Source: Gemmatimonadaceae bacterium (lineage in GTDB: Bacteria; Gemmatimonadota; Gemmatimonadetes; Gemmatimonadales; Gemmatimonadaceae). Taken from it: a DNA stretch of 64,000 nt. Below the pieces are notes generated by a model, which was given only the letters and a program-made list of their open reading frames with translations, made no database searches and was not told the origin of the DNA. The position numbers were made by a program, and so were the translations under genes. Position 1 is the first letter of the stretch; every line of letters begins with the position of its first letter. This document shows, piece after piece, positions 15,872 through 24,597 of this stretch. The stretch covers positions 1,275,586 to 1,339,585 of the forward strand of contig JAHBVS010000001.1 in assembly GCA_019637445.1 (NCBI GenBank). Direction: 5' to 3'.

Positions 15872-17793
15872 GGGCCTGAAGGCAAGAGATGGCCGGGCCG
15901 ATACGCCTCAACGGCCGCGGATTCCACGAAACTCTGATGCCAGAGCGAGAAGCACAACAGCGCCCAGAGCACCCCTTCGTGGTTCTGGCGTCCCTCGGCG
16001 TGCTCGCGCCGCAGGCGATCGACGACCTCCGGATTGAAGAATCCGAGGCGGCCGATGCGGCTGGCGCTCAGTTCATCCGCCAGCACCTCGGCGAGTTCGT
16101 TGCGCAGCCAGGCCGCGGTCGGCCCAACGAAACCGCGCTTGGGGGCCGTGAAGTGTGCCTTCGGCAACCGCGGCGCCAGAGCGCGGCGCAGCAGTCGCTT
16201 CGGGCGCATCAGTCCCACGCGGGTGGAGTCTGGCAGTGAGAACAACGCCTCGACGAGCTCGTGATCGACGAACGGCACGCGCAATTCAAGCGAGTGCGCC
16301 ATGGACAGCCGATCGGCCAGGTGGAGCAGGTCGTCGGGGAGATACGTCTTGTAGTCGAGATACAACGCCGGTCGCACGAGGCCATCGCGAGGTGCTGCGA
16401 CCCCGTGCCTCCTGAACGTCTCGGCTGCGTAGTTCACGTCCGTCGCTTCCCGGACCGCGTCGCTGAAGATCGGGGCCGTCCCGAGCTTGTCCTGGAGGCT
16501 GAGGTAGCGCTCGGCGAGGGAATCCCCGGAGGCACGAAGGAAGCGCTTCACGCGCGCGATGCCCAGGCCGCCGTCGGACGGCTCACCCATCCGCGCGCCG
16601 AGTGACGCCGCCGCGCTACGGATCCCGCGGGGGACACGCTGCCACATCGCGGCCGCGGCCAGTGCGAAATGGCGGCGATAACCACCGAAGAGCTCGTCGC
16701 CGCCGGTGCCGACGAGTGCGACCTTGTACTCCGCGGCGACACGCTCGCAGAGCAGCCACGTCGGGACGGCGGATTCGTCGGCATGCGGTTCGTCGAGTGC
16801 GCGCACGATCTGCGGCAGGATCGTGCGGACATCAGGCTCGACGTCGACGATGCTCAGCTTGAGTCCGTAGCGCTCCGCCAGCAGCGCCGCGAGCGGCGAC
16901 TCGTCGGCCCGCGCGGCGCCAGTGCCCTGGTAGCGCACGGTGTAGGCGTGTGCACGCTCCCCCGCCAGCGCCATGCTCGTCACCACAGCCGAGGAATCCA
17001 GGCCGCCGGAGAGGAATGCCGCGACGGGCACGTCGGATTCCAGATGCGCCTTCACAGATTCATCGAGGCGCTGCCGCACCTCCTCCACCGCGTGCGGATG
17101 CGCCTGCGCCCGCTGCGTCGGCACGTCCCAGTAGCGCCGCGTCTCCGGCCGCTTGCTGCGCTCCCAGGTCAGCACGTGACCGGGCTCCAGTTTCCGCACA
17201 GCCTGGAACGGCGAACGCGGCGCGGGCAGATATCCCACGCGGAAGTGTGCCTGAAGCGCCTCCCAGTCGAGGCTGCCGCCGGTCATCCCCACCGCGTGCA
17301 GGGCCTTCAATTCCGAGGAGAACGCGAGGCCCCACTCGGCCTGCACGACGTACAACGGCTTGATGCCGAATCGATCGCGGGCGAGCAGGAGTCGATCGCG
17401 CTTGGCATCCCAGATCGCGAAGGCGAACATGCCGCGAAGCTTCTCGACGCAGGCGTCGCCGAGTTCCTCGTACAGGTGGACGATCGTCTCGGTGTCGCTG
17501 TGCGTCCGCATCACGTGGCCGCGGGAGATCAGGCCGTCCCGCAGTCCGCGGTAGTTGTAGACTTCGCCGTTGTAGACGATGGCGACGCTGCGATCCTCAT
17601 TGAACACCGGCTGGTGCCCGCCAGCGAGGTCGATGATGCTGAGGCGGCGCATGCCGATGCCGACCGGCCCCTCGACGAGCATGCCCTCATCATCCGGCCC
17701 GCGGTGACGGATGGCATCGCACATCCGGCGCAAGGCCGCCGCCGCGACCGGAGGGGCCGAGGGCGCGTGCACAATACCGACGATGCCACACAT
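15868..17793 (-). CDS. asnB: Asparagine synthase (glutamine-hydrolysing) family amidotransferase
   Basis: A 641-residue protein; start set at 17793 so that Cys follows Met (MCGIVGIVHA), as needed for the N-terminal nucleophile glutaminase. The glutaminase domain shows RHRGPDDEG, YNGEVYNYRGLR and SDTETIVHLYEE. The synthetase domain has FLSGGLDSSAVV near residue 265 and GTGGDELFGGYRRH. In XrtA-type loci a homologue of this family (PEP-CTERM amidotransferase) is standard and probably amidates a uronic acid or an acyl substituent rather than free aspartate. Followed by the SGNH gene (4-base overlap) and preceded closely by another SGNH gene. Confidence 0.88.
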   Translation of the reverse strand: MCGIVGIVHAPSAPPVAAAALRRMCDAIRHRGPDDEGMLVEGPVGIGMRRLSIIDLAGGHQPVFNEDRSVAIVYNGEVYNYRGLRDGLISRGHVMRTHSDTETIVHLYEELGDACVEKLRGMFAFAIWDAKRDRLLLARDRFGIKPLYVVQAEWGLAFSSELKALHAVGMTGGSLDWEALQAHFRVGYLPAPRSPFQAVRKLEPGHVLTWERSKRPETRRYWDVPTQRAQAHPHAVEEVRQRLDESVKAHLESDVPVAAFLSGGLDSSAVVTSMALAGERAHAYTVRYQGTGAARADESPLAALLAERYGLKLSIVDVEPDVRTILPQIVRALDEPHADESAVPTWLLCERVAAEYKVALVGTGGDELFGGYRRHFALAAAAMWQRVPRGIRSAAASLGARMGEPSDGGLGIARVKRFLRASGDSLAERYLSLQDKLGTAPIFSDAVREATDVNYAAETFRRHGVAAPRDGLVRPALYLDYKTYLPDDLLHLADRLSMAHSLELRVPFVDHELVEALFSLPDSTRVGLMRPKRLLRRALAPRLPKAHFTAPKRGFVGPTAAWLRNELAEVLADELSASRIGRLGFFNPEVVDRLRREHAEGRQNHEGVLWALLCFSLWHQSFVESAAVEAYRPGHLLPSGP

Positions 17794-17803
17794 GGTCGGG
17801 GCG

Positions 17804-18931
17804 TCAGGGTGCGCGCGGCGCCAAGAGCCGCGCGATAACGGGCGCAAACTGCTCGGCCACGAGGCGATTGCCGGGGCCCGTCAGGTGCGCGTCGTCGAGG
17901 AACTCTGCCGGCGGAACGCTCGGGCGCAGGTATTCCACGCGCGCACCGCGGCCCACATACGACTCGGCAATCCCACGGAGCCGCGCCGCCAACGTATCGC
18001 GGTACACCTGGGTCTCCGCCGCATCGTTCAGCCAATAGGCGATCGTTGACGTCTCGTCCGGCGCGTGGTTCTCACGCAGCGACGAGGGCGGGGTCGAGAG
18101 TAGGACCACCGCGCCGCGGGCCGTGGCCGAGTCGATCATGCGACGGACGTTGGACTCGAAGTAGTCGGCAGCGTCAGGATAGATGTCGAACCGCGTCGCA
18201 GGCAGCGGACGCGCGCGCGCCGTGCTCATCACCAGGGTACGCGTCAGTGCCGCGAGCTGCACGGCCTTGGAGGCGTGCTTGACGCGCGACCACAGATATG
18301 GCCTGCCGCGGGCCTGCTCCTCCCGCATGCGACGCATCGGCGCCTCGTAGAACAGCGTGCGCGGATCGGCGTACTCCAGCCCCGAATACCGCGCGCTCCT
18401 CACGTCGTTGATTCCGCTGTTGATCACGACCACCTGCGGTCGAAGCGGCAGCACATCGCCTAGCAGGCGCTCGAGCAACTGGTGCGAGTCGTATCCGTCG
18501 AAGGCGGCGTTGACCACCTCGATCGCGCGGCCGGGCATGAGCGAATCGAGAAGCCCCGTCAGGTACGCGCCGATGGTCGCGGAGTCGTCCACGCCCCAGC
18601 CAAAGGTCGTGGAGCCACCGAGCATGGCAACGCGGAGTCGCGTCGAGTCCTCGCCCGCCGCCGGCGTGACGCCGCGGAATCCACGCGCATTGATGTGCGC
18701 CGCCGTCCCGTTGCGGTACCGCACGACGACGCCGGGACGCGGACGATATCCGTGAAAGCCGTGGGGCTCGACAAGGATGGCAAACGGGTCGTACGGCCGC
18801 AGTCGCTCCGCCAACTCCGTTCCTGGCCGCGCCACCACCCGGACGAGGACTTCGGCGGCCATCGCCGCCATCGTCATCGCTATCAGAAGGGCAATGGCCG
18901 CGAACAGCGCTTTGCGTTGCATAGAGGACAT
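17804..18931 (-). CDS. SGNH/GDSL hydrolase-fold protein with N-terminal membrane anchor
   Basis: A 375-residue protein with one N-terminal hydrophobic segment (residues 8-30) and an SGNH domain: MLGGSTTFGWGVDD (block I, Ser), INSGINDVR (block III Asn) and DDAHLTGPGN (block V Asp/His). The region after the anchor (YDPFAILVEPHGFHGYRPRPG) is common in exopolysaccharide-locus members. It is 10 bases upstream of the asparagine synthase gene and just downstream of the flippase gene, hence in the same operon. A periplasmic esterase or acyltransferase acting on the glycan is inferred. Confidence 0.78.
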   Translation of the reverse strand: MSSMQRKALFAAIALLIAMTMAAMAAEVLVRVVARPGTELAERLRPYDPFAILVEPHGFHGYRPRPGVVVRYRNGTAAHINARGFRGVTPAAGEDSTRLRVAMLGGSTTFGWGVDDSATIGAYLTGLLDSLMPGRAIEVVNAAFDGYDSHQLLERLLGDVLPLRPQVVVINSGINDVRSARYSGLEYADPRTLFYEAPMRRMREEQARGRPYLWSRVKHASKAVQLAALTRTLVMSTARARPLPATRFDIYPDAADYFESNVRRMIDSATARGAVVLLSTPPSSLRENHAPDETSTIAYWLNDAAETQVYRDTLAARLRGIAESYVGRGARVEYLRPSVPPAEFLDDAHLTGPGNRLVAEQFAPVIARLLAPRAP

Positions 18932-18937
18932 GTCGAG

Positions 18938-20458
18938 CTAGGAAGCGCGAAGTGCGCGGAGGGTGGCCACGGGATTCCGTAGCGCCTCGGCGAGACTGCG
19001 CCGCTGCGTCGGCGTGATGATCCCCGTGGCAAACAGCGCGATCACGAACGCCAAGAAGGCCGCAGCATGTCCGAGGATGCTCGGTACCAGCCCGGCATCG
19101 GGCGGCGCGAGGACCTGGCCGAGCCACCAGGCGGCCGCGGCGAGGGCGATCGGCAGCACGCCGATGTAGATGCGCAACGGATAGAGGCGCATCGAGTACC
19201 AGCGGATCAGGAAGAAGTCGAGCGCAAAGCCGCCAAGCGTCGCCACTGCGGCCCCCATCGCGCCCCAGCGAGGGATAAAGAGGAAGTTGAGGACCAGGAC
19301 GCCGACAGCCGCAATGGCGGTGGCCCGGGCGACAACGCCCGGCTGTTCCGCGATGAGTGCTCCCACCTGCGCGACCTGCCGATAGCCAAAGAAGACCATC
19401 GCAAGCGCCAGAACCGGGATCGGGCCAGCCGCGCCGTAGAAGGCCTTGTCGGCCACGATGCGGACCACGTCCGGCGAGAAGAGCGTCAGGCCGAGCGAGA
19501 CGGAAATGAGGGCGATGCTGTAGTAGCGCTGCAGCGAGGCGAGGATGGGAATCGCCGCTGCCCCTTCCTTGCGATGGACCTCGAGCGCCTTCGGCAGCCA
19601 GATCTGCCCGAAGGGCCCCGTCACGAAGAAGGGAATGATGATTGCCAGCTTGTAGCTCAGCGAGTAGATGCCCACCACGGCCAGCGAGGCGTACGCGCGG
19701 AGGAAGAAGCGGTCGGAGAAATGCAGCACGAAGCTGCCGACCTCCCAGACCACCAAGGGCGCACCAAAGAGGATGAGCTGGCGAGCCAGTGCTGGCACGA
19801 AGCGCACACCCGTCTCGCGCAGCAGCGTAATGAGCAGGTAGCCGCCAACCACGGCGGATGAGATGATCGTGCTGTAGAACACCCCGGCGACCCCGAGCCG
19901 CAGGATGACCACGAAGATGACGTTGAACGTCAAGGCGAGCCCGAGCCGCGTGAGGCCCGCCGTGACCACGGCGACCGACTTCTGGCGCGCCCGAAGCACG
20001 ATCATGGGCACCTCGATGGTCACGCCGAGCACGAGGGCGACCATCGCCAAGCGGACGAAGACCGCCGGCTCCTCCGGACCAAGCAGCAGGCGGCTCAGTG
20101 GATCCGCCGTGAGCATCCCCACCGCACCGACCGCCACGAACATGGCGAGGAGCATCACGGCGGCCGAGCTGATCACCGCGCGTCGCTCGTCGTCGTTGTC
20201 GTAGCGATAGTAGTGCCGGGTCACCGCAGTCCCGATGCCCAGTCCAACGAGCATCGAGATGATGTCCGTGGTGAAGCCCAGCAGCTCCATCACGCCGTAC
20301 TCGCGCGTCGAGAGCACGCGTGTGTACAGCGGCAGCATGATGAGCCCGGCGACGCGCGAGAGCGCGGTGCCGATCAGGTAGACGGCGCTATGCTTGGCGG
20401 TACTCCGGGCGTGCTGCCGTTCCCGATCCCGCGCGTCGGTGTCGGGCGATGAAGCCAT
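18938..20458 (-). CDS. Polysaccharide flippase (Wzx / MATE-like)
   Basis: Start set at the ATG at 20458 (506 residues); the longer frame overlaps the DUF5989 gene. About 14 hydrophobic segments. The N-terminal signature AVYLIGTALSRVAGLIMLPLYTRVLSTREYGVMELL is that of the polysaccharide biosynthesis/flippase family (PF01943/PF13440), which moves lipid-linked oligosaccharides across the inner membrane. The C-terminal third is the usual Gly-rich membrane domain followed by a short basic tail. Neighbours are the carbamoyl-transferase trio upstream and SGNH/asparagine-synthetase genes downstream, all leftward. Confidence 0.85.
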   Translation of the reverse strand: MASSPDTDARDRERQHARSTAKHSAVYLIGTALSRVAGLIMLPLYTRVLSTREYGVMELLGFTTDIISMLVGLGIGTAVTRHYYRYDNDDERRAVISSAAVMLLAMFVAVGAVGMLTADPLSRLLLGPEEPAVFVRLAMVALVLGVTIEVPMIVLRARQKSVAVVTAGLTRLGLALTFNVIFVVILRLGVAGVFYSTIISSAVVGGYLLITLLRETGVRFVPALARQLILFGAPLVVWEVGSFVLHFSDRFFLRAYASLAVVGIYSLSYKLAIIIPFFVTGPFGQIWLPKALEVHRKEGAAAIPILASLQRYYSIALISVSLGLTLFSPDVVRIVADKAFYGAAGPIPVLALAMVFFGYRQVAQVGALIAEQPGVVARATAIAAVGVLVLNFLFIPRWGAMGAAVATLGGFALDFFLIRWYSMRLYPLRIYIGVLPIALAAAAWWLGQVLAPPDAGLVPSILGHAAAFLAFVIALFATGIITPTQRRSLAEALRNPVATLRALRAS

Positions 20459-20478
20459 CGACTCGCTGTCGGGGCCGC

Positions 20479-20640
20479 TCAGAAGATCGTGTAGATGAAC
20501 GGTGCCAGCGCCGAACCCTGGGCGAAGACGAGCAGCGCGCCGACCAACACCATCACGATGATGATCGGGGCCAGCCACCACTTCTTCCGCGCACTCAGGA
20601 AGCCGAAGAATTCCGATACGATGCCGCGCTGCTTTGCCAT
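20479..20640 (-). CDS. DUF5989 / SxtK-like small membrane protein
   Basis: A 53-residue protein, MAKQRGIVSEFF onwards; start at 20640 rather than the in-frame ATG at 20712, which would overlap the SxtJ-like gene. It has the conserved pattern FGFLSARKKWW-LAPIII-hydrophobic segment-AQGSALAPFIYTIF, with a single transmembrane helix. Such proteins accompany NodU/CmcH-type carbamoyltransferases and an SxtJ-like protein in many glycan loci, and the three match saxitoxin SxtI-SxtJ-SxtK in order and size. The biochemical role is unknown; membrane recruitment of the carbamoyltransferase is a reasonable guess. Confidence 0.8.
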   Translation of the reverse strand: MAKQRGIVSEFFGFLSARKKWWLAPIIIVMVLVGALLVFAQGSALAPFIYTIF

Positions 20641-20677
20641 AGTCCGTCGCCGTTGCTCGAAGGGGTCTGTCGAAAGG

Positions 20678-21082
20678 TCAGAACTGTCGCGAAAGGTCGC
20701 TGCGCCGCTCACCTTCCGGGCGCAGATGCCAGTACGTCGTCGCGTTCGGGTCGGTCCGCAGGGGCAGCTTCCCGAAGAGGCGCATCAGCAGGCTGATGGG
20801 TGTGATGACCACGAAGAACACGACGCCCATGAAGATCGGCGTGGTGACCTTGGAGATCAGCAGCGCGAGCTTCATCCAGGCCCGCTCCACCGGCCCCATC
20901 ATCGTCGGCACAAACAGGCCACCGGCGATGAACAGCGCCGCCAGCGAGCCGAACACCTTCATCATCGTGGGGTGTTCGCGCCAGAACGTGATGCCCGCGA
21001 GCACCGCGAACGCGATCCCGACCGTAAGTCCGAACTTGCGGCCCTCGGCCGCGGTCAGTCGAGCTGGAATTCCGTGCGCCAA
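20678..21082 (-). CDS. SxtJ-like membrane protein
   Basis: About 134 residues with three or four hydrophobic segments: GLTVGIAFAVLAGITF, VFGSLAALFIAGGLFVP, KVTTPIFMGVVFFVVITPISLLMRL. The end FGKLPLRTDPNATTYWHLR is typical of the SxtJ family. There is no ATG in the proper region. I place the start at a TTG at 21082 because AAGGAG lies 8 bases before it; a CTG overlapping the carbamoyltransferase stop (21055) is the alternative. The gene sits between the carbamoyltransferase and the DUF5989 gene, as in saxitoxin-type I-J-K trios. It is probably a membrane partner of the carbamoyltransferase. Confidence 0.72.
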   Translation of the reverse strand: MAHGIPARLTAAEGRKFGLTVGIAFAVLAGITFWREHPTMMKVFGSLAALFIAGGLFVPTMMGPVERAWMKLALLISKVTTPIFMGVVFFVVITPISLLMRLFGKLPLRTDPNATTYWHLRPEGERRSDLSRQF

Positions 21083-22893
21083 TCGGACGTCTCCTTCCAC
21101 TCGGGCTGCGCTCCCTTTGCCAGGAGGTAGGGGCCGAGTACGAGGTAATCGATGTGCGTGCGCATGAAGCACTGATAGGCGTCGAGCGGGGACATCACGA
21201 TCGGCTCGCCGCGCACGTTGAACGAGGTGTTCACCAGCACCGCGCACCCGGTCTGCTTCTCGAACTCCGAGAGCAGCGCGTGGTACGCCGGATTCACTTC
21301 TGCCGTCACGGTCTGCACGCGTGCCGAGTAGTCGATGTGCGTGACGGCCGGGATATCGGACTTGGGGACATTCAGCAGGTCGAGGCCCCAGAGCTTGCCC
21401 TGCTCCGCCGTCAGCGGGATCCGCCGCGACTGCTTCACGGGGGCCACGAGCAGCATGTACGGCGAGTCGGTGTCGAGCTCGAAGTAGTCGCTCACCCGTT
21501 CCCGCAGCACGCTGGGGGCGAAGGGCCGGAAGCCCTCCCGGAACTTGATCTTGATGTTCATGTCGGCCTGCATCTTCGGGCTGCGCGGATCGCCGAGGAT
21601 GGAGCGGCAGCCGAGCGAACGCGGTCCGAATTCCATCCGGCCGTTGAACCAACCGATGATGTTGCCCTGCGCCAACAGCTCCGCAACGCGCCGCGGTCGG
21701 TCGGCCTCCGTCATCTTTTCATAGCCGGCGTTCACGGACTTGAGGAAGCCCTCGATCTCGGCATCCGAATACGCGGGGCCAAGGTACGAGCCGTTCATCT
21801 GGTCGCGACCCGCCACCACCGTGCGCGGCTTCTCCATCGTGCGGTGCCAGATGAGCTGCGCGACGCCCAGCGCGCCGCCGGCATCACCCGAGGCCGGCTG
21901 GATCCAGATGCGCTTGAACGGGCCGTCGCGCAGGAGCTTGCCGTTGCCGACGCAGTTGAGCGCCACACCACCGGCCATGCAGAGGTTCTCGAGGCCCGTG
22001 TCGCGGTGCGCCGCCTGCGCCATGTGCATCATGATCCGCTCGCAGGCATCCTGCACCGAGCGCGCGAGGTCCATGTCACGCTGCGTGAGGTGCGTCTCCG
22101 GCACGCGCGGTGGGCCGCCGAACAGCTCATCGAAGGCCGGGCTCGTCATCGTGAGCCCCGCGAGATAGTTGAAGTAGCGTTGGTCCAGCGTGAAGGACCC
22201 GTCGTCGCGCAGATGGACGAGGTGCTTGAAGATCAGGTCCACGTACTTGGGCTGCCCGTAGGGCGCGAGCCCCATCACCTTGTACTCGCCCGAGTTGACC
22301 TTGAAGCCCGTGTAGTACGTGAAGGCGGAATACAGCAGGCCCAGCGAATCGGGCCAGCGCAGTTCCTTCACGATTTGCAGGTCATTGCCCTTGCCGACGC
22401 CGATGCTCGCCGTCGCCCACTCGCCGACGCCGTCCATCGTCAGGACGGCCGCCTCCTCGAACGGCGAGGGGAAGAAGGCGCTCGCCGCGTGCGACTCGTG
22501 GTGCTCGGCGTACATCATGTCGCCGTCGTAGCCGCCGAGCGCGTCGCGGAGCATCTTGTCCTGATAGACCTTCTCCTTGATCCACAGCGGGCCGGCCTTC
22601 AGGAAGGACTTGAACCCGCGCGGCGCCGTTCCGAGATAGGTCTCGAGGATGCGCTCGAACTTGAGCAAGGGCTTGTCGTAGAAGCCCACCGTGGCGAGAT
22701 CGGCGACCGTGATGCCTGCCTGCTTGAGGCAGAACTCCACGGCGCGGCTCGGAAAGGCGGAATCACCCTTCTTGCGCGTGAACCGTTCCTCGGATCCGGC
22801 CGCCACGATTTCCCCGTCACCGATGAGGCAGGCCGCGCTGTCGTGGTAAAACGCCGAAATGCCAAGAATCCAGGTCTTCGAACGAGCCGTCAC
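21055..22893 (-). CDS. NodU/CmcH/SxtI-family O-carbamoyltransferase
   Basis: A 612-residue carbamoyltransferase. The N-terminal Kae1-like domain shows ILGISAFYHDSAACL, AGSEERFTRKKGD, YAEHHESHAASAFF (metal-binding His residues), TMDGVGEWA and CMAGGVALNCVGNGK. The C-terminal YrdC-like domain has GWFNGRMEFGPRSLGCRSILGDPRS. The family makes carbamoyl-adenylate from carbamoyl phosphate and ATP and transfers the carbamoyl group to a hydroxyl, as on Nod factors, cephalosporins and saxitoxin. It heads the leftward operon of SxtJ-like, DUF5989, flippase, SGNH and asparagine-synthetase genes, so the acceptor is probably a glycan sugar. Confidence 0.92.
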   Translation of the reverse strand: MTARSKTWILGISAFYHDSAACLIGDGEIVAAGSEERFTRKKGDSAFPSRAVEFCLKQAGITVADLATVGFYDKPLLKFERILETYLGTAPRGFKSFLKAGPLWIKEKVYQDKMLRDALGGYDGDMMYAEHHESHAASAFFPSPFEEAAVLTMDGVGEWATASIGVGKGNDLQIVKELRWPDSLGLLYSAFTYYTGFKVNSGEYKVMGLAPYGQPKYVDLIFKHLVHLRDDGSFTLDQRYFNYLAGLTMTSPAFDELFGGPPRVPETHLTQRDMDLARSVQDACERIMMHMAQAAHRDTGLENLCMAGGVALNCVGNGKLLRDGPFKRIWIQPASGDAGGALGVAQLIWHRTMEKPRTVVAGRDQMNGSYLGPAYSDAEIEGFLKSVNAGYEKMTEADRPRRVAELLAQGNIIGWFNGRMEFGPRSLGCRSILGDPRSPKMQADMNIKIKFREGFRPFAPSVLRERVSDYFELDTDSPYMLLVAPVKQSRRIPLTAEQGKLWGLDLLNVPKSDIPAVTHIDYSARVQTVTAEVNPAYHALLSEFEKQTGCAVLVNTSFNVRGEPIVMSPLDAYQCFMRTHIDYLVLGPYLLAKGAQPEWKETSDWRTEFQLD

Positions 22894-22916
22894 GTCGCCT
22901 CACGAGGAAGTTCACA

Positions 22917-24314
22917 GTGCGTCGCCCGCAGACGGTGGCGACTCGCCCCACCATCGCAAGTTGCGGACTCTACCGACGCCACCCGATTCGGTGGCGCAAC
23001 TTGTTCCAGCACAATATCGTACGACGGTTCGCGGATTCCAAGCTGAATGCTTGTCGCGCCCGACTGTTGCGATGGCGCATCGACCCGAGCAGCGGCCCCG
23101 CCCGTTCGTCTCTCCCGCCTCTCGCGATTCGACGCTTGTCACGCCTCCTCGTCACGCTTTCACTCGCCGCGATTGCGGTCGCCACGCTCTCTCCCGCGTC
23201 AGGTCCCGCACCGGCGACAGGAGTGCTCTGCGTCCTCTGCGGCGAGCTCGGAACCCCAGATCTCCTGGTGAACCTGCTGCTCTTCGCTCCGCTCGGCCTG
23301 GGATTGGCGTTGTCCGGCGTCTCGCTGCGTCGAATCGTGGTTATCTGCATCGCGCTCAGCGCGGGAATCGAGCTCGTGCAGCTGCTCCTCCCAGGCCGCG
23401 CGCCCACGCTGCGTGACGTGCTGGCGAACGGCGTCGGGGGCGGCCTCGGCGCCGCGCTCAAGCTCTACCTCCCGGCGCTGCTCCGCCCTGCGCCGCGAAC
23501 CACGAGACTCGCCTGGATTGCCGCGCTGGCTCCGGCCGTGATTGTCGGCGGGTCCGGACTCCTGCGAGCCTACGACGTGCCGGCGGCCGACTACTTCCTG
23601 ATGGTCACACCACGGCAGCCGCATCTGGCGCGCTGGGACGGAAAGGTCGATGCCGTCACGCTGAATGGCGAACGCCTGACCCCCGGCCCGCAAGGGAATC
23701 AGCCAGCCATTCGCGAAGCGCTTCTTGCCGGGGCAGAGTTCGAGGTCAGCGGCGTAGCCGGTCCGACTGCGCCTCGGCTTGCCGGCATTGTGGCGATCGC
23801 TGACGACTGGCCGCGCCAGATGCTACTGATCGGACTTGACGGCGACGACCTGGTGATCTTCACGCGGCGGCTGGCATCCACGTTTCGATTCGCCGAGCCT
23901 CCGACGCGCTTTCCTGGCGCACTGCGGGGCCTGGCACCGGGCGACTCGTTCGACATCCGGGTGAGCGGGCCCGCCGACTCCGTCTGTGCCTGGGTGGGCG
24001 GTGTGGGCCGCTGTGCCGGCGCGGCCGCTGCCGGGAGCTACTGGCAGCTCATCCGGCCGCTCGACGACGCGACAGTCGCCACACGGCGCACGCTCGATGC
24101 CGTTGGCGTCGCACTGCTGCTGATTCCCCTCGGCTTGCTGCTGCCGGCGCTCCGCCGACGGCAGCGCGTTGCCGTCGTTCTCGCCGCATCCGGCGCATTC
24201 GCGATCTCGGCACTTGCGTCGGGGCTCGACCTCCCGCGCGCAGCGGAATGGGGCGGCCTGCTCACCGGACTGCTGCTGGGATCCCTCTCGCATCGCGTGG
24301 TGCGAGGCGAGTGA
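22917..24314 (+). CDS. VanZ-like family membrane protein
   Basis: A protein of up to 465 residues. The VanZ signature is LVNLLLFAPLGLGLAL, then IELVQLLLPGRAPTLRDVLANGVGGGLGA, within four membrane segments at the N-terminal half. A soluble domain of about 170 residues and two further hydrophobic segments (VGVALLLIPLGLLLPAL; VAVVLAASGAFAISALASGL) follow. A GTG at 22917 with GAGGAA 8 bases upstream is used here. It leaves only 23 bases to the divergent carbamoyltransferase, so a later start (TTG at 23067 or 23136) is possible. VanZ proteins are standard in XrtA exopolysaccharide loci, but their function is not established. Confidence 0.75.
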   Translation: MRRPQTVATRPTIASCGLYRRHPIRWRNLFQHNIVRRFADSKLNACRARLLRWRIDPSSGPARSSLPPLAIRRLSRLLVTLSLAAIAVATLSPASGPAPATGVLCVLCGELGTPDLLVNLLLFAPLGLGLALSGVSLRRIVVICIALSAGIELVQLLLPGRAPTLRDVLANGVGGGLGAALKLYLPALLRPAPRTTRLAWIAALAPAVIVGGSGLLRAYDVPAADYFLMVTPRQPHLARWDGKVDAVTLNGERLTPGPQGNQPAIREALLAGAEFEVSGVAGPTAPRLAGIVAIADDWPRQMLLIGLDGDDLVIFTRRLASTFRFAEPPTRFPGALRGLAPGDSFDIRVSGPADSVCAWVGGVGRCAGAAAAGSYWQLIRPLDDATVATRRTLDAVGVALLLIPLGLLLPALRRRQRVAVVLAASGAFAISALASGLDLPRAAEWGGLLTGLLLGSLSHRVVRGE

Positions 24315-24402
24315 CGAGGTGCGGTGGTCGGTGACCGAGACGTATATTCCCCACCTGCGCGCCGCCTCGCGGTGCCCCTTCTTCCATTAGCTCAGGGAAC
24401 CG

Positions 24403-24570
24403 ATGGCCCTCTCCGAGAAGCTCCTCGCCAAGCTCGTCTGCCCCAAGTGCAAGGGCCAGCTCGACTACCGGCAGTCCGAGTCCGTCCTCGTCTGCAGCAA
24501 CTGCCGCCTCAGTTTCGAGGTGAAGGACGATATTCCGGTGATGTTGCTGGCCGAGGCGAAGTCGATCTAG
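24403..24570 (+). CDS. Trm112-family zinc-ribbon protein
   Basis: A 55-residue protein with two CxxC pairs, VCPKCKG and VCSNCRLSF, and the usual Trm112/YcaR ending DDIPVMLLAEA. Such proteins act as small zinc-binding partners that activate methyltransferases or occur beside lipid-sugar enzymes. It has an AGGGA ribosome site about 5 bases upstream. It converges on a SAM-dependent methyltransferase gene 17 bases away, which is suggestive because Trm112 stabilises methyltransferases, although the two are on opposite strands. Confidence 0.8.
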   Translation: MALSEKLLAKLVCPKCKGQLDYRQSESVLVCSNCRLSFEVKDDIPVMLLAEAKSI

Positions 24571-24577
24571 GCCGCGC

Positions 24578-24597
24578 GCCCGCCGACTCAGGCGGGC
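24578..24597. terminator. Bidirectional stem-loop between convergent genes
   Basis: A perfect 7-bp GC stem, GCCCGCC and GGCGGGC, with a GACTCA loop, followed by TTCT. It overlaps the last codons of the leftward methyltransferase gene and lies just after the rightward Trm112 gene. No strong T-tract on either side. Confidence 0.4.

Noticed and set aside
15868-17793. Simple asparagine biosynthesis gene
   Set aside because: Three homologues occur in one glycan locus and XrtA-type loci carry dedicated amidotransferases; free asparagine synthesis is the less likely role, though the symbol asnB is kept for the family.
21154-23046. 630-codon open frame on the plus strand
   Set aside because: It is the antisense shadow of the carbamoyltransferase gene; the translation is Arg/Ala-rich with no family motif, while the minus frame has all catalytic motifs.
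24388-24395. TAGCTCAG, the D-arm motif of many tRNAs
   Set aside because: No acceptor stem, anticodon arm or T-arm (GTTCGAATC-like) follows at the right distance; the sequence is the leader of the Trm112 gene.
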